DNA from: Paenochrobactrum pullorum
Lineage (GTDB): Bacteria; Pseudomonadota; Alphaproteobacteria; Rhizobiales; Rhizobiaceae
DNA: 64,000 nucleotides
Direction of reading: 5' to 3'
Assembly: GCF_041929845.1 (NCBI RefSeq)
Contig: NZ_JBHEEH010000001.1
Coordinates: forward strand, 992,001-1,056,000
This document shows, one piece after another, positions 35,917 through 45,221 of this stretch. Under the pieces are notes generated by a model that was given only the letters and a program-made list of their open reading frames with translations, was not told where the DNA came from and searched no databases. Position 1 is the first letter of the stretch. Each line of letters begins with the position of its first letter. Position numbers and translations under genes: made by a program.

Positions 35917-36698
35917 TGAATGTTCAGCATAATGCAGAGCGTAATTTGGCGATGATAAGGGTACTGAAATTTCTTCATAAGAGTCCGGCCAAACCTGAGC
36001 AGGCGGCAGCGCGCGACATGATGCTCTTAAATTCTGAACATGGCACAATTTCTGTTACGCAAGATTGCTTGGTTACTTTGGCCAGAGAGGGGTATTTGCA
36101 GGCTGGTAAGGGAGAAATTCTAAGTTTGAGCCCGCAGGGCATTGATTATCTTGTTTATCAAAAGAACCGACATATTGCAGAGGTTCAGCTTTCCGATCAG
36201 GGCAGAGCAAAAAAGGTAAAGCTAAATTTGGCTGAATCGCCACTTGCTGTTCTTTACCGCATGAAAAATGCAGCAAAGCAAAGTTTTTTAACAGATGCAG
36301 AATTTAATGCAGGCGAACGTTTGCGCTCGGACTTTACCCGGGGCTTGATGATGCCGCGTGTGACTTCGCATTGGAATGCAGATGTGCAAACTCATAGCCG
36401 TGGTATCTGCCATGGCGGAGTGGAATTAAGCGATGCAGCCATGGCCGCACGTATAAGGGTCGAAAAAGCACTGGATGCAGTAGGGCCTGAATTAAGTGGT
36501 GCTTTAGTCGATATTTGCTGCTTTTTAAAAACCTTAGGTCAGGTCGAAACAGAAAGAAATTGGCCAGCACGTTCAGCCAAAATGATGATCAAAACGGGTC
36601 TGTCGATTTTGCACCGGCACTATCATCCGGTAGCTCAGCGTAGATCATCATCTGGTGTTTTACATTGGGGCGCTTATGATTATCGCCCGTCATTATAA
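35916..36698 (+). CDS. gafZ: DUF6456 protein, probable GTA activator/antiterminator GafZ
   Basis: A 260-residue protein. The N-terminal part looks like a winged-helix (CLVTLAREGYLQAG...GIDYLVYQ); the C-terminal half (about residues 115-240, including RGLMMPRVTSHWN and LSGALVDICCFLKTLGQVE) matches DUF6456. In Caulobacter the corresponding partner GafZ contacts RNA polymerase and lets it read through terminators in the GTA cluster; I assign the same role by context. Its start codon overlaps the gafY-like stop (TAATG), so both are made together. It converges on sufE with a 3-base gap. Confidence 0.7.
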   Translation: MNVQHNAERNLAMIRVLKFLHKSPAKPEQAAARDMMLLNSEHGTISVTQDCLVTLAREGYLQAGKGEILSLSPQGIDYLVYQKNRHIAEVQLSDQGRAKKVKLNLAESPLAVLYRMKNAAKQSFLTDAEFNAGERLRSDFTRGLMMPRVTSHWNADVQTHSRGICHGGVELSDAAMAARIRVEKALDAVGPELSGALVDICCFLKTLGQVETERNWPARSAKMMIKTGLSILHRHYHPVAQRRSSSGVLHWGAYDYRPSL

Positions 36699-36701
36699 GT
36701 A

Positions 36702-37124
36702 TCAGCTTAATGCTTTTTGAGCCTCGGCACGAATACGGCTGATCATTGAGCGCAGACCATTGGAGCGCTGTGGGGTGAGGTGTTCATCAAGCCCCAATGT
36801 TTTCAAAAGCTCCTCCGGATCGGTACGAATGATTTCGGAAGCATGTTTGCCTTCATAAAATGCCAGCACCAATGCCACCAATCCGCGCACGATGTGTGCG
36901 TCGGAATCGCCTAAAAATACCAAAACAGGGTCATTGCCTTCGTATGGTAGTAATTTTAACCAGACCTGACTGACGCAGCCTTGCACTTTATATTCCGCAC
37001 TTCTTGCATCATCAGGATAAGGGCTGAGATCTTTGCCTAAATCTATTACATAACGATAACGGTCTTCCCAATCATCCAGAAACTCGAAATCGGAAATAAT
37101 GCTGTCGATTTTGCTGTCGGTCAT
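36702..37124 (-). CDS. sufE: SufE-family cysteine desulfuration protein
   Basis: A 140-residue sulfur-transfer protein that takes persulfide sulfur from SufS for iron-sulfur cluster assembly. The acceptor cysteine is C50 in YKVQGCVSQVW, the family signature. No suf genes are next to it, which is usual in Hyphomicrobiales for this stand-alone copy. Confidence 0.93.
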   Translation of the reverse strand: MTDSKIDSIISDFEFLDDWEDRYRYVIDLGKDLSPYPDDARSAEYKVQGCVSQVWLKLLPYEGNDPVLVFLGDSDAHIVRGLVALVLAFYEGKHASEIIRTDPEELLKTLGLDEHLTPQRSNGLRSMISRIRAEAQKALS

Positions 37125-37240
37125 AATCTTGGTCGTCTTGCTTTACAGTGCATCTTAATGCGTGAACCTTGATGAATGTCACTTGTATAACGCAGCCACA
37201 AGCTTACGTCACCCTAACAATATTATTTATTTGACGTTCA

Positions 37241-37636
37241 TTATGGCCTGTAGCGCGGTAATGGTACTTGATGATCTGGTGCGGTTGGAGCTGAGTGCTC
37301 AGTATCTGTGTGTGGCGTTTTATTTTGTGTTGTCTCAGAGCCGAACTGATCACTTAAAAAATCAAGCAATTTGCTACTTCCATTCCGCAATCCCGATCCT
37401 GCTGCAGAAAGCATGTTTTTACCATCGATACAAAGTTGCGGATTACTGAAACAAAATCCGCCAACCTCTGCCGCAGTCTGACCGGCGGCAATCATACCAT
37501 CAATCTTTTCTCTCGGAGGCAGCACAATGGCAGCATCTTGGCGCTTGGTTTGATCCGTATCGGTATTGATGATTTTGGGCATGACAATAAAGGCCAGTGA
37601 CAGCCAAAACACGGATTTGATGATGAACCGTATCAT
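37241..37636 (-). CDS. DUF5330 family protein
   Basis: A 131-residue protein with an N-terminal signal or anchor helix (about residues 5-20), a central conserved block with two cysteines (AAEVGGFCFSNPQLCIDG) and a variable polar C-terminal tail ending in proline-rich sequence. This matches DUF5330, known only from Hyphomicrobiales. Function unknown. Confidence 0.8.
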   Translation of the reverse strand: MIRFIIKSVFWLSLAFIVMPKIINTDTDQTKRQDAAIVLPPREKIDGMIAAGQTAAEVGGFCFSNPQLCIDGKNMLSAAGSGLRNGSSKLLDFLSDQFGSETTQNKTPHTDTEHSAPTAPDHQVPLPRYRP

Positions 37637-38044
37637 TTTCTTATCATGCCTTGTACAATTACCTTACTATAAGTCTTGAATGTGCTTTTATCATGCTGAG
37701 CATCAATGAGACGTTAAATTATGGATTTATGTTTTTTAATCAGAATGCAAATGTATCATTTTTGAGGCAAAACCAGCATTTATAATGATCAATTAATCAA
37801 CGCTGAATGCGTAAACCTTACCAAGAATCGCGGTTTTTTTAATATTGATCCGCCGAGACTAAACTATCCATTTACCATAGTTGTAAAAGCTTGGGTTTTC
37901 ATGGGCTCTAAATCCGCAAATAAGACTTCAAAGTGCTGATTTTTATCCTTTCATTAAAGGCTGACCTTCATGGTGCAAAGGAACGGCTGTCGTCAGTATT
38001 GTCTGATACCGCCCCACGACCATCATCATAGAGAGTAAGACCAA
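37637..38044. other. Intergenic region upstream of the histidine kinase gene
   Basis: About 400 bases between divergent genes. A perfect TATAAT at 37781-37786 could be a -10 box but has no good -35 partner. No ORF or RNA gene is recognised. Confidence 0.4.
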
Positions 38045-39460
38045 TTGGTTTCAGTGCTTAAAAGTTTAATGAAGAAAGTGCAGGCAGCAATACAAAGCTG
38101 TTCGTCTCTTCATGACAATTTATATCAGCATTGGATCAAGTCGAGCAGACAGCACAAAACAAATGCGCCTGATCAAATAGCTTTGTTCGAAAAAGTATTC
38201 GGTGGTTTGGGTTTGCAACTCGATCTTGATGGTATGATCACGGATGTTTCGCAGCACTCATCTCATATTTTAGGTCTTGGCCGTGATGTGGTCATTGGTA
38301 CTTTATTGCTGGATCGTATCCATGTGTCAGATCGTATTTATTATTTGCAGTTAATGGCTGATATCCGCCATCAACGTGATATTGGTAAAAATGCTTGTCA
38401 TGTCCGCATTCGTCATGTGGTGACAGATGAGGATAATCAACAAAGCGTTGAGTATCGTTATTTCCGTATTTCTGGTGCCTTAATTGAATCAGACCACGGA
38501 AAGATGATCTATCTGGCGGCTGTTGATAGCAGTAAAGAAATGCAACAGGTCGACGATCTGGCAAATCTCAAAGTTGAATTAGCAGAGGTGGTCAGCTCTC
38601 GCCGTCATGCACTTGCCTCACTTAGCCATGAATTGCGCAATCCGCTAAACGCGATTATCGGCTTTTCGGATATATTGCTGCATGAAATGGGCTGCCGTTT
38701 TGAAAATGAAAAGCAACGTGATTATGCTTTATTAATTCAACGTTCAGGGCTTTATTCGTTGGATATCGTCAATACTATCCTGGATGCTTCCAAGATTGAG
38801 GCGGGTACTTATCAGATTATGCCGAAGGATTTCTCCATCCGCGACGCTGTTGATCTGTCGATGAATGTCCTTGCACCACAAGCCGAACAAAAACAGGTGA
38901 TTTTGTGTGACCGCATTCGCAATTCAATCGGCAACATGATTGCAGATCAGCGTGCCGTGCAGCAGATTTTAATCAATCTGATGGGCAATGCAGTGAAATT
39001 TACCCCTAAGGGTGGCTGTGTGACATTGGATGGGTTTAAAGATATTAGCAATTGCGAGCAGATGGTTTTCACTATTTCTGATAATGGTGTAGGCATTGCA
39101 GAAGCTGATATCGAACGCCTTGGCCAACCTTTTACGCAGGTGGGAAACAGTGCTTTTTCTGGCGCCGAAGGAGCGGGCTTAGGACTTTCACTGGTGAAAA
39201 CCTTAGTTGAAAAACACGAAGGACAATTTGAAATTTCAAGCCGTCTCGGTAAAGGCACAATTGTTACTATACGTTTGCCATTGGCGGGGCCGGTTAATGA
39301 TCTGGGCTGGCAACAGCAGGAATTGAAAGCGCAGGCTGAAAAGGACAAAGCGGAAAGCGTGACGGTTTTGAATATCAACCGTCTACAGATTGGAAGGCAC
39401 TATGTCAGGCAGGAAGAATCCGGTGAGAAGAAACAGTCGCAGGAACGAAAGATCGCGTAG
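38045..39460 (+). CDS. Soluble PAS-domain sensor histidine kinase (PleC/DivJ/PdhS-like)
   Basis: A 471-residue kinase without membrane segments. A PAS domain covers about residues 45-165; the HisKA helix has the phosphorylated H195 in LASLSHELRNPLNAIIGFSDIL, the form typical of the PleC/DivJ/PdhS family that controls DivK and cell-cycle polarity; the ATPase domain has NLMGNAVKFTPKGG, DNGVGIAEADIERL and GLGLSLVKTLVEKHEG. The TTG start at 38045 follows GAGAGTAAG; a GTG at 38054 is an alternative. Its last 59 bases overlap the next gene. Confidence 0.85.
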   Translation: MVSVLKSLMKKVQAAIQSCSSLHDNLYQHWIKSSRQHKTNAPDQIALFEKVFGGLGLQLDLDGMITDVSQHSSHILGLGRDVVIGTLLLDRIHVSDRIYYLQLMADIRHQRDIGKNACHVRIRHVVTDEDNQQSVEYRYFRISGALIESDHGKMIYLAAVDSSKEMQQVDDLANLKVELAEVVSSRRHALASLSHELRNPLNAIIGFSDILLHEMGCRFENEKQRDYALLIQRSGLYSLDIVNTILDASKIEAGTYQIMPKDFSIRDAVDLSMNVLAPQAEQKQVILCDRIRNSIGNMIADQRAVQQILINLMGNAVKFTPKGGCVTLDGFKDISNCEQMVFTISDNGVGIAEADIERLGQPFTQVGNSAFSGAEGAGLGLSLVKTLVEKHEGQFEISSRLGKGTIVTIRLPLAGPVNDLGWQQQELKAQAEKDKAESVTVLNINRLQIGRHYVRQEESGEKKQSQERKIA

Positions 39461-40427
39461 TCTTAGCGAACGTTTGGTCGGATTTTTATTCACCACGGTT
39501 TCGTCGGGAGCTTTGTTCGCCGGCAGATTTATGGTTCGCAATCCTGTTTTAACCGGTGGTGCCACCGCTTTTCTGGTTGTCATGGGATTTGTGTCGGCCA
39601 ATGCATTGTGGTACCAGCCGCAATCGCATGACAATACGTTTTTTCGCACACGTCCGGAACTGGTTTTTGTACCCACCCCGAAGCCAAGTCTTTTGTCGTC
39701 TGCTGCCAATAATAATGACAAACAGGCTGCACCAACACCTGATGTGTCGCAAAGTTTAAAGCCAGCTGATGAAGTTCAGGATAAATCGAGTCAGATAGCT
39801 TCATTGGATAGTGTCGAGCTGACGGATGAATTGCCGGCTTTGGCACCCAATGCTGATTTGGAAATAGCAAAAATACAGCAAAAATTACGCTCGCTTGGCC
39901 TATATGATGGTACTGTCGATGGTTTGCCTGGTCCTAAAACGCGCCAAGCTGTCGAGCAATGGCAATTATTGCAGCAGAAGGCCGGTGTGAACACGCCCAC
40001 GACATCAGAACTGGAAAAAGCACCAGCTTCGTCGACTATTGAAAATATCCTTCAGGTTGCAGTGCCGGAAGCACGGCCACGTCAGCAAAATACTGTGTCG
40101 ATTGATAAAGTGGTTACGTCCAATGTTTCATTGAAGCAGGAAACACCCTCTGTAAAGATTGATGTGAAACCTGAAAAACCAGCACGTCCAGAAGCCGTTC
40201 AGGCATCATTGACCACTAATGCGCAGCCCGTTACATCGCAGGATATAGTGCGAGTTCAGGCAGGGCTAAAAGCCTTTGGAAATGACCTGATCATCGTAGA
40301 TGGTGTGGCAGGAAAATCCACTCAAGATGCAATCCGTGAGTTTCAGAAACTCTTTGATATGCAGATTACCGGACAGGTGGATGCACAGTTGATCGGAAAA
40401 ATGCGCGAAATTGGACTGATCAGCTGA
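39402..40427 (+). CDS. Peptidoglycan-binding domain protein, membrane-anchored
   Basis: A 341-residue protein: a basic cytoplasmic start (RKNPVRRNSRRNERSRS), one membrane helix (about residues 35-65), a low-complexity linker, and two PG_binding_1 domains, one at about 145-180 (KIQQKLRSLGLYDGTVDG) and one at the C-terminus (VQAGLKAFGNDLIIVDGVAG). It should link the inner membrane to peptidoglycan. The ATG at 39402 follows GGAAGG and lies inside the kinase gene, so the two are probably co-translated. Confidence 0.82.
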   Translation: MSGRKNPVRRNSRRNERSRSLSERLVGFLFTTVSSGALFAGRFMVRNPVLTGGATAFLVVMGFVSANALWYQPQSHDNTFFRTRPELVFVPTPKPSLLSSAANNNDKQAAPTPDVSQSLKPADEVQDKSSQIASLDSVELTDELPALAPNADLEIAKIQQKLRSLGLYDGTVDGLPGPKTRQAVEQWQLLQQKAGVNTPTTSELEKAPASSTIENILQVAVPEARPRQQNTVSIDKVVTSNVSLKQETPSVKIDVKPEKPARPEAVQASLTTNAQPVTSQDIVRVQAGLKAFGNDLIIVDGVAGKSTQDAIREFQKLFDMQITGQVDAQLIGKMREIGLIS

Positions 40428-40440
40428 CAAGGTTTAGAGA

Positions 40441-40809
40441 ATGCGGGTAACATCGGAATTTTGGGTTACAGCTCTTATAAAGCGTATTCGCTTGGATGGT
40501 GGCTTTGCCTATCTGGCGGAGCGCGGCTCCGGTGAAGCAGGAGCGATCTTTATTAAAAAGCGCGTACAGTCACAGAGCTTCCATGAAGAATTATGGACGC
40601 TTTATGCACCGGCACCGCAAAGCGCCTATGATGAACGCAAGCCGGAAGAGCGCGGCTTTATCTTGTCAATGGATCAGGTAGATAGTGAGACAATTGACAA
40701 GCGCCTTGCGAGTGAGAAAAAATTCGACAGCGACTTATGGGTTTTGGAGATCGAAGATATTGAGGATCTGACACCTTATATTTTAATCGTGCCTGATCCT
40801 TATCTCTGA
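40441..40809 (+). CDS. DUF1491 family protein
   Basis: A 122-residue soluble protein that begins MRVTSEFWVTALIKRI and contains GGFAYLAERGSGEAGAIFIK, the DUF1491 signature of alphaproteobacteria. It follows the peptidoglycan-binding protein gene by 13 bases and is probably in the same operon. Function unknown. It converges on the DUF2336 gene. Confidence 0.85.
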   Translation: MRVTSEFWVTALIKRIRLDGGFAYLAERGSGEAGAIFIKKRVQSQSFHEELWTLYAPAPQSAYDERKPEERGFILSMDQVDSETIDKRLASEKKFDSDLWVLEIEDIEDLTPYILIVPDPYL

Positions 40810-40815
40810 GGCACC

Positions 40816-41796
40816 TTATATGGCTGTCTTTTTGAGGCCGCCATGCTCAATCATATTATCTTCCGCTTTCCAGCGCTCAATGATTTGCTGAGCTGTTTCC
40901 GGTTTGATCGAGCGATAAATATTTACAAAATCCCGCAAACTGTCACGATCACCATGAATGGTACCAAGCACGGCCGTCATGATCAGATAGCAATCCTGCG
41001 CACTTAGATTAAGCGCTTTAAGAGCGATTGGTAATTGTGAGCTGGGCCACTCACCAATAATGTGTTTTGCACGCTCCAGGCTGACGCCGAGGGCATCGGC
41101 CAGCGCGGTGCGGAAAAAATCGCAATTGATCAGCAATGCGCTGTCGATCAGGTGATTTTCCGGCACTTGATAAGCCGATTGAGGCGGTAAATTACGCTTA
41201 ACGGAATGCTCTAAATCTACATTCGCATCCCGCATCATCATATTGAGCTGCTGATGAATTTGCATCAGCTTTTGCGAATTGGTTTTTTCCGCTTGCGGCT
41301 TGGCGATCTGTTCAGAATTATGCAGGCTCGGCAAATGGCCTTGACGTTCGAGAATTTGGTTGATCTCTGCATCGTCAAAGCTTTGCAATAGACCAATAAG
41401 CAACGCATCCTGATCATGACGGCGGGCAATAATGCGTGCATGTCCGATGCCGCGTGATTCAATCAAATGCAGAAGGTCGCTGGTTGACAATGCATCGGAG
41501 CGTAGCAAAAGGGGTGCAGAAATATTGGTTGGCTCATGTGCCAGTTTGAAAACGAGACTGTGCGGTGCGTCCTGCATATGCACCAATCGCATGGCCGCAT
41601 CGTGTTTGCCCTTGGCCGTTGCATAATCAATCAACGGCATGGCGAGATCTTCCAGCTGCAACAATTCCTGTCGACCGGGGCGGGTGATCGATGCATAGCC
41701 TGAGATGGCAGCCGTCAGCAAATCATCTGCTTTGCTGTCAGCAGGGTTACGGCTGATTGAAAACCCTTCTAAGGCGCGATACTGATCACGGGTCAC
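40816..41796 (-). CDS. DUF2336 family protein
   Basis: A 326-residue helical-repeat protein of the DUF2336 family, common in alphaproteobacteria and without firm function. Segments such as PLLLRSDALSTSDLLHLIE and QSHLLIGLLQSFDDAEINQIL-type helices repeat. A GTG start at 41796 lies 8 bases after CGGAG. No membrane segment is seen. Confidence 0.8.
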   Translation of the reverse strand: MTRDQYRALEGFSISRNPADSKADDLLTAAISGYASITRPGRQELLQLEDLAMPLIDYATAKGKHDAAMRLVHMQDAPHSLVFKLAHEPTNISAPLLLRSDALSTSDLLHLIESRGIGHARIIARRHDQDALLIGLLQSFDDAEINQILERQGHLPSLHNSEQIAKPQAEKTNSQKLMQIHQQLNMMMRDANVDLEHSVKRNLPPQSAYQVPENHLIDSALLINCDFFRTALADALGVSLERAKHIIGEWPSSQLPIALKALNLSAQDCYLIMTAVLGTIHGDRDSLRDFVNIYRSIKPETAQQIIERWKAEDNMIEHGGLKKTAI

Positions 41797-41919
41797 GCTT
41801 GCTACTCCGCTGCTACACTGAACTGAAACTGCTCATACAAAAGAACAGTCCGTTTCAATTTAACTAATAACACTTAGCAACTTATTAACCGTGTTGAAAA
41901 ATAAATGTGCGGATACGCG

Positions 41920-42459
41920 CTAGAGAGGCGTGCAACTGGCACCGGCTAAAGTCTGCCTGCCAAGTTCTTGCCAGCTGGCATCTGGCACCAAGCCTCGCAG
42001 TGTAACAATACCCTCTAAAATATCTTGCTCGATCAATACGGAATGAGATTGTGCTTCTGCCAGACTGGTTTTTAACGCAGAGGCAAGTGATAAAGGCGAA
42101 ATGATGAGATCAAGATCGCCATCAGCAGAAATTGTGTCATTGAAATTAAACAGATTGTCACCTTGCCGATTGTAAATGGAAACAGACCAGAAGGGCAGCA
42201 AACCTTCAGCATGTACATGGATGGCTTGATCTGCGAGTTCGAAACGGCATGCAGCTTCAATGAAATAAGGATCGGAGGAAGCAGTCAATCGCTGTAACTT
42301 TGACAAATCATGAAACTTATGAGGTTCACCAAGTTTGCTGATCTGTGACCATGCATTTTGATCGGAATAAGTCGGAACCAGTAAAACGACCAGAATATGG
42401 ATAATCGCAGCTCCGACAATACCAAGCAGGCCTGCGTATAGAAATCTGAGCATCAGCAT
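41920..42459 (-). CDS. DUF1254 family membrane protein
   Basis: A 179-residue protein with one N-terminal membrane helix (residues 4-29) and an extracytoplasmic domain of the DUF1254 type. Its start overlaps the end of the DUF1214 gene by 7 bases, and the two families usually occur together (fused or adjacent), so they probably form a complex in the periplasm. Function unknown. Confidence 0.82.
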   Translation of the reverse strand: MLMLRFLYAGLLGIVGAAIIHILVVLLVPTYSDQNAWSQISKLGEPHKFHDLSKLQRLTASSDPYFIEAACRFELADQAIHVHAEGLLPFWSVSIYNRQGDNLFNFNDTISADGDLDLIISPLSLASALKTSLAEAQSHSVLIEQDILEGIVTLRGLVPDASWQELGRQTLAGASCTPL

Positions 42460-43052
42460 TTGCTCCCGTTACGAAGTGCTGTAATGCGGGGCATGGTGAT
42501 CTCGCTGAAGCTTGCAGAACTGGCAACCGGTGTATCATAAAGCGTCATCACCAGTGTAAACTGGCCGCTACCGCTGACACTTAGCCAATTATTGTCCTGT
42601 GCTTGCGGACTGATGGTGATTTCAAAATCTCCATTGCCAGTTTTTGCGACATTATTTGAAAGAAGAGATGTCGGCAGATATTCATTGTCTGACAAAAGTG
42701 CTCCCTTGTCATCGGTCGCAAGAAGTGTCCAGAAGCGTGCATTGGGGCTGGTGCCGGACATTTTATAAGTGCAGCCACGCATTAAAGCTCTGCCGTCACT
42801 GCTTGAGCGGGCATAAAAAATCAAACCTTCCGCCGCTCCCAGTGAAAGATTGCCTAAGCGTGCGGAGCGCGCTTTTGCATAAGGATCAGCATGAGGGCTT
42901 CCGGCGAGCGGATAAGAAATCCATTCACCGGTAGCAAGCTCGCTGAAACCACCAAAATGATCCAATGCCCAGCGTGCTGACCATATCCCGCCGCCAAGCG
43001 CTATAGCGAGTGCAAACAGGATAGAAGAAAGATTACGTAAAATAAGCCTCAT
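42453..43052 (-). CDS. DUF1214 family protein
   Basis: A 199-residue protein with an N-terminal membrane helix (about residues 7-30) and a DUF1214 domain, seen in the FYARSSSDGRAL, GNGDFEITISP and FTLVMTLYDTP segments. It is between the PBP gene and the DUF1254 gene on one strand, 12 bases from the PBP stop, so envelope-related work is plausible. Confidence 0.82.
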   Translation of the reverse strand: MRLILRNLSSILFALAIALGGGIWSARWALDHFGGFSELATGEWISYPLAGSPHADPYAKARSARLGNLSLGAAEGLIFYARSSSDGRALMRGCTYKMSGTSPNARFWTLLATDDKGALLSDNEYLPTSLLSNNVAKTGNGDFEITISPQAQDNNWLSVSGSGQFTLVMTLYDTPVASSASFSEITMPRITALRNGSKC

Positions 43053-43064
43053 CAGGTGATCCCT

Positions 43065-45221
43065 TTATAAAAGGCTTAAATTTTTAGGCCCACTGGTATC
43101 AGGCAATGCTGGTGCATTGACAAAATCATTATGCAGTTTTTGCAAGAATTTGGTCATGTGCGGGGTCAGCAATGTCGGGCGTTGGATATCGCTGTCATCA
43201 TGCGTAGCAATTTGTGTGTCCGGTGCATTTTTAGGCTTCTCGGGAAACGGATTTTTAATACCGAAAATTGGTTTGAGTTCCACATTTTGATGCGCATAAT
43301 TCATCATCCGTTGCCATGTCATGGCCGGAAGAATACCGCCTGTCAGATTATTCATTGGGCTGAAATTATCATTGCCGAACCAAACAGCAGCCGTGAAATT
43401 GCCCGTATAGCCAACAAACCAAGCATCGCGATAGCTTTGGGTGGTGCCGGTTTTTCCAGCAACCCTGGTCATGGGCAGACTGGCGCGACGCGCCGTTCCC
43501 CATTCCGGTACTTGCACCAGCATGGAGTTCATATCAATCGCTGCTTTCTCAGAAAGTACCCGATGTGGTTTTTCACCGTCACGCTTCAAATCCCAAATGA
43601 TGCGACCGTCGCTTGTGGTGATTTGCGTGAAACCGTGCTTGGTGCCTGCCATGCCGCCATTGGCAAAAACATTAAATCCCATGGCTTGTTCCATAACCGT
43701 CATGCCAGATGTGCCAAGAACCATGGTTTTATGTGATGAAACAGGTGATTGCACACCAATGGCTTTGACAAGCGCCACGATCGGGGCGGTAGTCAAATGG
43801 TCTTTGGCAATGCGAACCGGCACACTGTTGAGCGATTTAACCAGTGCGGTGGTGAGACTGACACGACCGGAAAAGCTTCGGCCATAATTGCGTGGTGCCC
43901 AATTGCCCCAGGCAATGGGCGCATCGGAAACAATGGTTTCCGGTGTCATGCCTTTTTCCATCGCCGCCGCATAGACATAAGGCTTGAAGGATGAGCCGGT
44001 CTGACGCGAGGCGGAAGTGGCGCGATTAAATTGGCTTTCACCATAGTCCCTGCCGCCAACTATGGCACGCACGCCGCCATCATGGTCAAGCACGACGGTT
44101 GCAGCTTCGGTTACTTTATAATCAGTGCCAAATGTTCGTAAATGAAACTCGATTGCTTCTTCGGCAGCCTTTTGAATGCCACGATCAAGTGTGGTGCGCA
44201 CAATCAATGAATGCTGCGGCAAATTTTGTGTGACGCGCTTGACCTCGTCAAAAGCCCAGTCGAGGAAATAATCAGGACTGTCGCTTTTGGCGCGGTCAAT
44301 GACACTCGCCGGATTACGCTTGGCGGCCATAATCTGGCCTTCGCTCATCATGCCGCTATCAATCATATTGGATAGCACAACACTGGCGCGCGCGCGTGCG
44401 GCTGGCAAATTGACATGAGGAGCAAACTTGGCTGGTGCTTTAAAAAGCCCTGCAAGCATAGCCGCTTCGGCAAGATTGACGTCTTTGATATTTTTTCCGA
44501 AGTAAAATTCTGATGCCGCCGCAATACCGAATGTGCCGCCGCCCATATAAGCGCGATCAAGATAAAGCTGCAAAATTTCTTTCTTGTTCAAATTGGCTTC
44601 GAGCCAAAGCGCCAGAAATGCTTCTTTGATTTTGCGCTCAATGGTGCGTTCATTGGTCAAAAACAAATTTTTGGCCAATTGCTGGGTGATTGTGGAGCCA
44701 CCTTGCACAACGCCGTTTGCCTGCATGTTTTGACTGAAAGCGCGTGACAATCCCCATAGGTCAATGCCGAAATGCTCGAAGAAACGACGGTCTTCGGTGC
44801 CAAGAACGGCTTTCATCACATGGTCTGGTAATTCATCAATCGGCACAGCTTCACGATGTAAAATTCCACGCTGGCCGATTTCATTACCGTTGCGGTCAAG
44901 GAAAGTAACAGCGTAATTATCCTGTGCGCGCCAGTCTTTTTTGGTTTCTTCAAAGGCGGGCAGGGCAAGCGCCAGCATCAATACAGCGCCAACGGTGCCC
45001 CAAGTGGCGCATTCGCTTAAGATTTCAATCAAGAAACGGCGAAAACCACGCACGCGAAAACGGCGGAAGAAAATAGTAATATTTTCCCAAAATTCGCTGA
45101 AAAAGAATCTTAAATTATAAAAGCTGCTATCAAGCCACGCATCGAATCCGATTAACCGCGATACACGAAATTTTCGGCGCGGTTTTGAGATGCTATTTTC
45201 CGGCTCGTTCATATTCTGCAT
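43065..45221 (-). CDS. Class A penicillin-binding protein (PBP1A family)
   Basis: A 718-residue bifunctional peptidoglycan synthase. A basic cytoplasmic tail and one membrane helix (about residues 72-92) precede the GT51 glycosyltransferase domain, with TEDRRFFEHFGIDLWG and QGGSTITQQLAKNLFL. The transpeptidase domain has the nucleophile in RQTGSSFKPYVYAAA, the SxN motif in KSLNSVPVRIAK and KTGT in VAGKTGTTQSYRD. The start is ATG at 45221 or ATG at 45212. It diverges from the GTA cluster. Confidence 0.93.
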   Translation of the reverse strand: MQNMNEPENSISKPRRKFRVSRLIGFDAWLDSSFYNLRFFFSEFWENITIFFRRFRVRGFRRFLIEILSECATWGTVGAVLMLALALPAFEETKKDWRAQDNYAVTFLDRNGNEIGQRGILHREAVPIDELPDHVMKAVLGTEDRRFFEHFGIDLWGLSRAFSQNMQANGVVQGGSTITQQLAKNLFLTNERTIERKIKEAFLALWLEANLNKKEILQLYLDRAYMGGGTFGIAAASEFYFGKNIKDVNLAEAAMLAGLFKAPAKFAPHVNLPAARARASVVLSNMIDSGMMSEGQIMAAKRNPASVIDRAKSDSPDYFLDWAFDEVKRVTQNLPQHSLIVRTTLDRGIQKAAEEAIEFHLRTFGTDYKVTEAATVVLDHDGGVRAIVGGRDYGESQFNRATSASRQTGSSFKPYVYAAAMEKGMTPETIVSDAPIAWGNWAPRNYGRSFSGRVSLTTALVKSLNSVPVRIAKDHLTTAPIVALVKAIGVQSPVSSHKTMVLGTSGMTVMEQAMGFNVFANGGMAGTKHGFTQITTSDGRIIWDLKRDGEKPHRVLSEKAAIDMNSMLVQVPEWGTARRASLPMTRVAGKTGTTQSYRDAWFVGYTGNFTAAVWFGNDNFSPMNNLTGGILPAMTWQRMMNYAHQNVELKPIFGIKNPFPEKPKNAPDTQIATHDDSDIQRPTLLTPHMTKFLQKLHNDFVNAPALPDTSGPKNLSLL

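Noticed and set aside
37162..37449. A 95-codon open frame on the plus strand
   Set aside because: Mostly antisense to the DUF5330 gene and without ribosome site.
37787..37810. CtrA-like site before the histidine kinase gene
   Set aside because: TTAATCAACGCTGAA has a mismatch in the second half (TGAA), so it does not meet TTAA-N7-TTAA.
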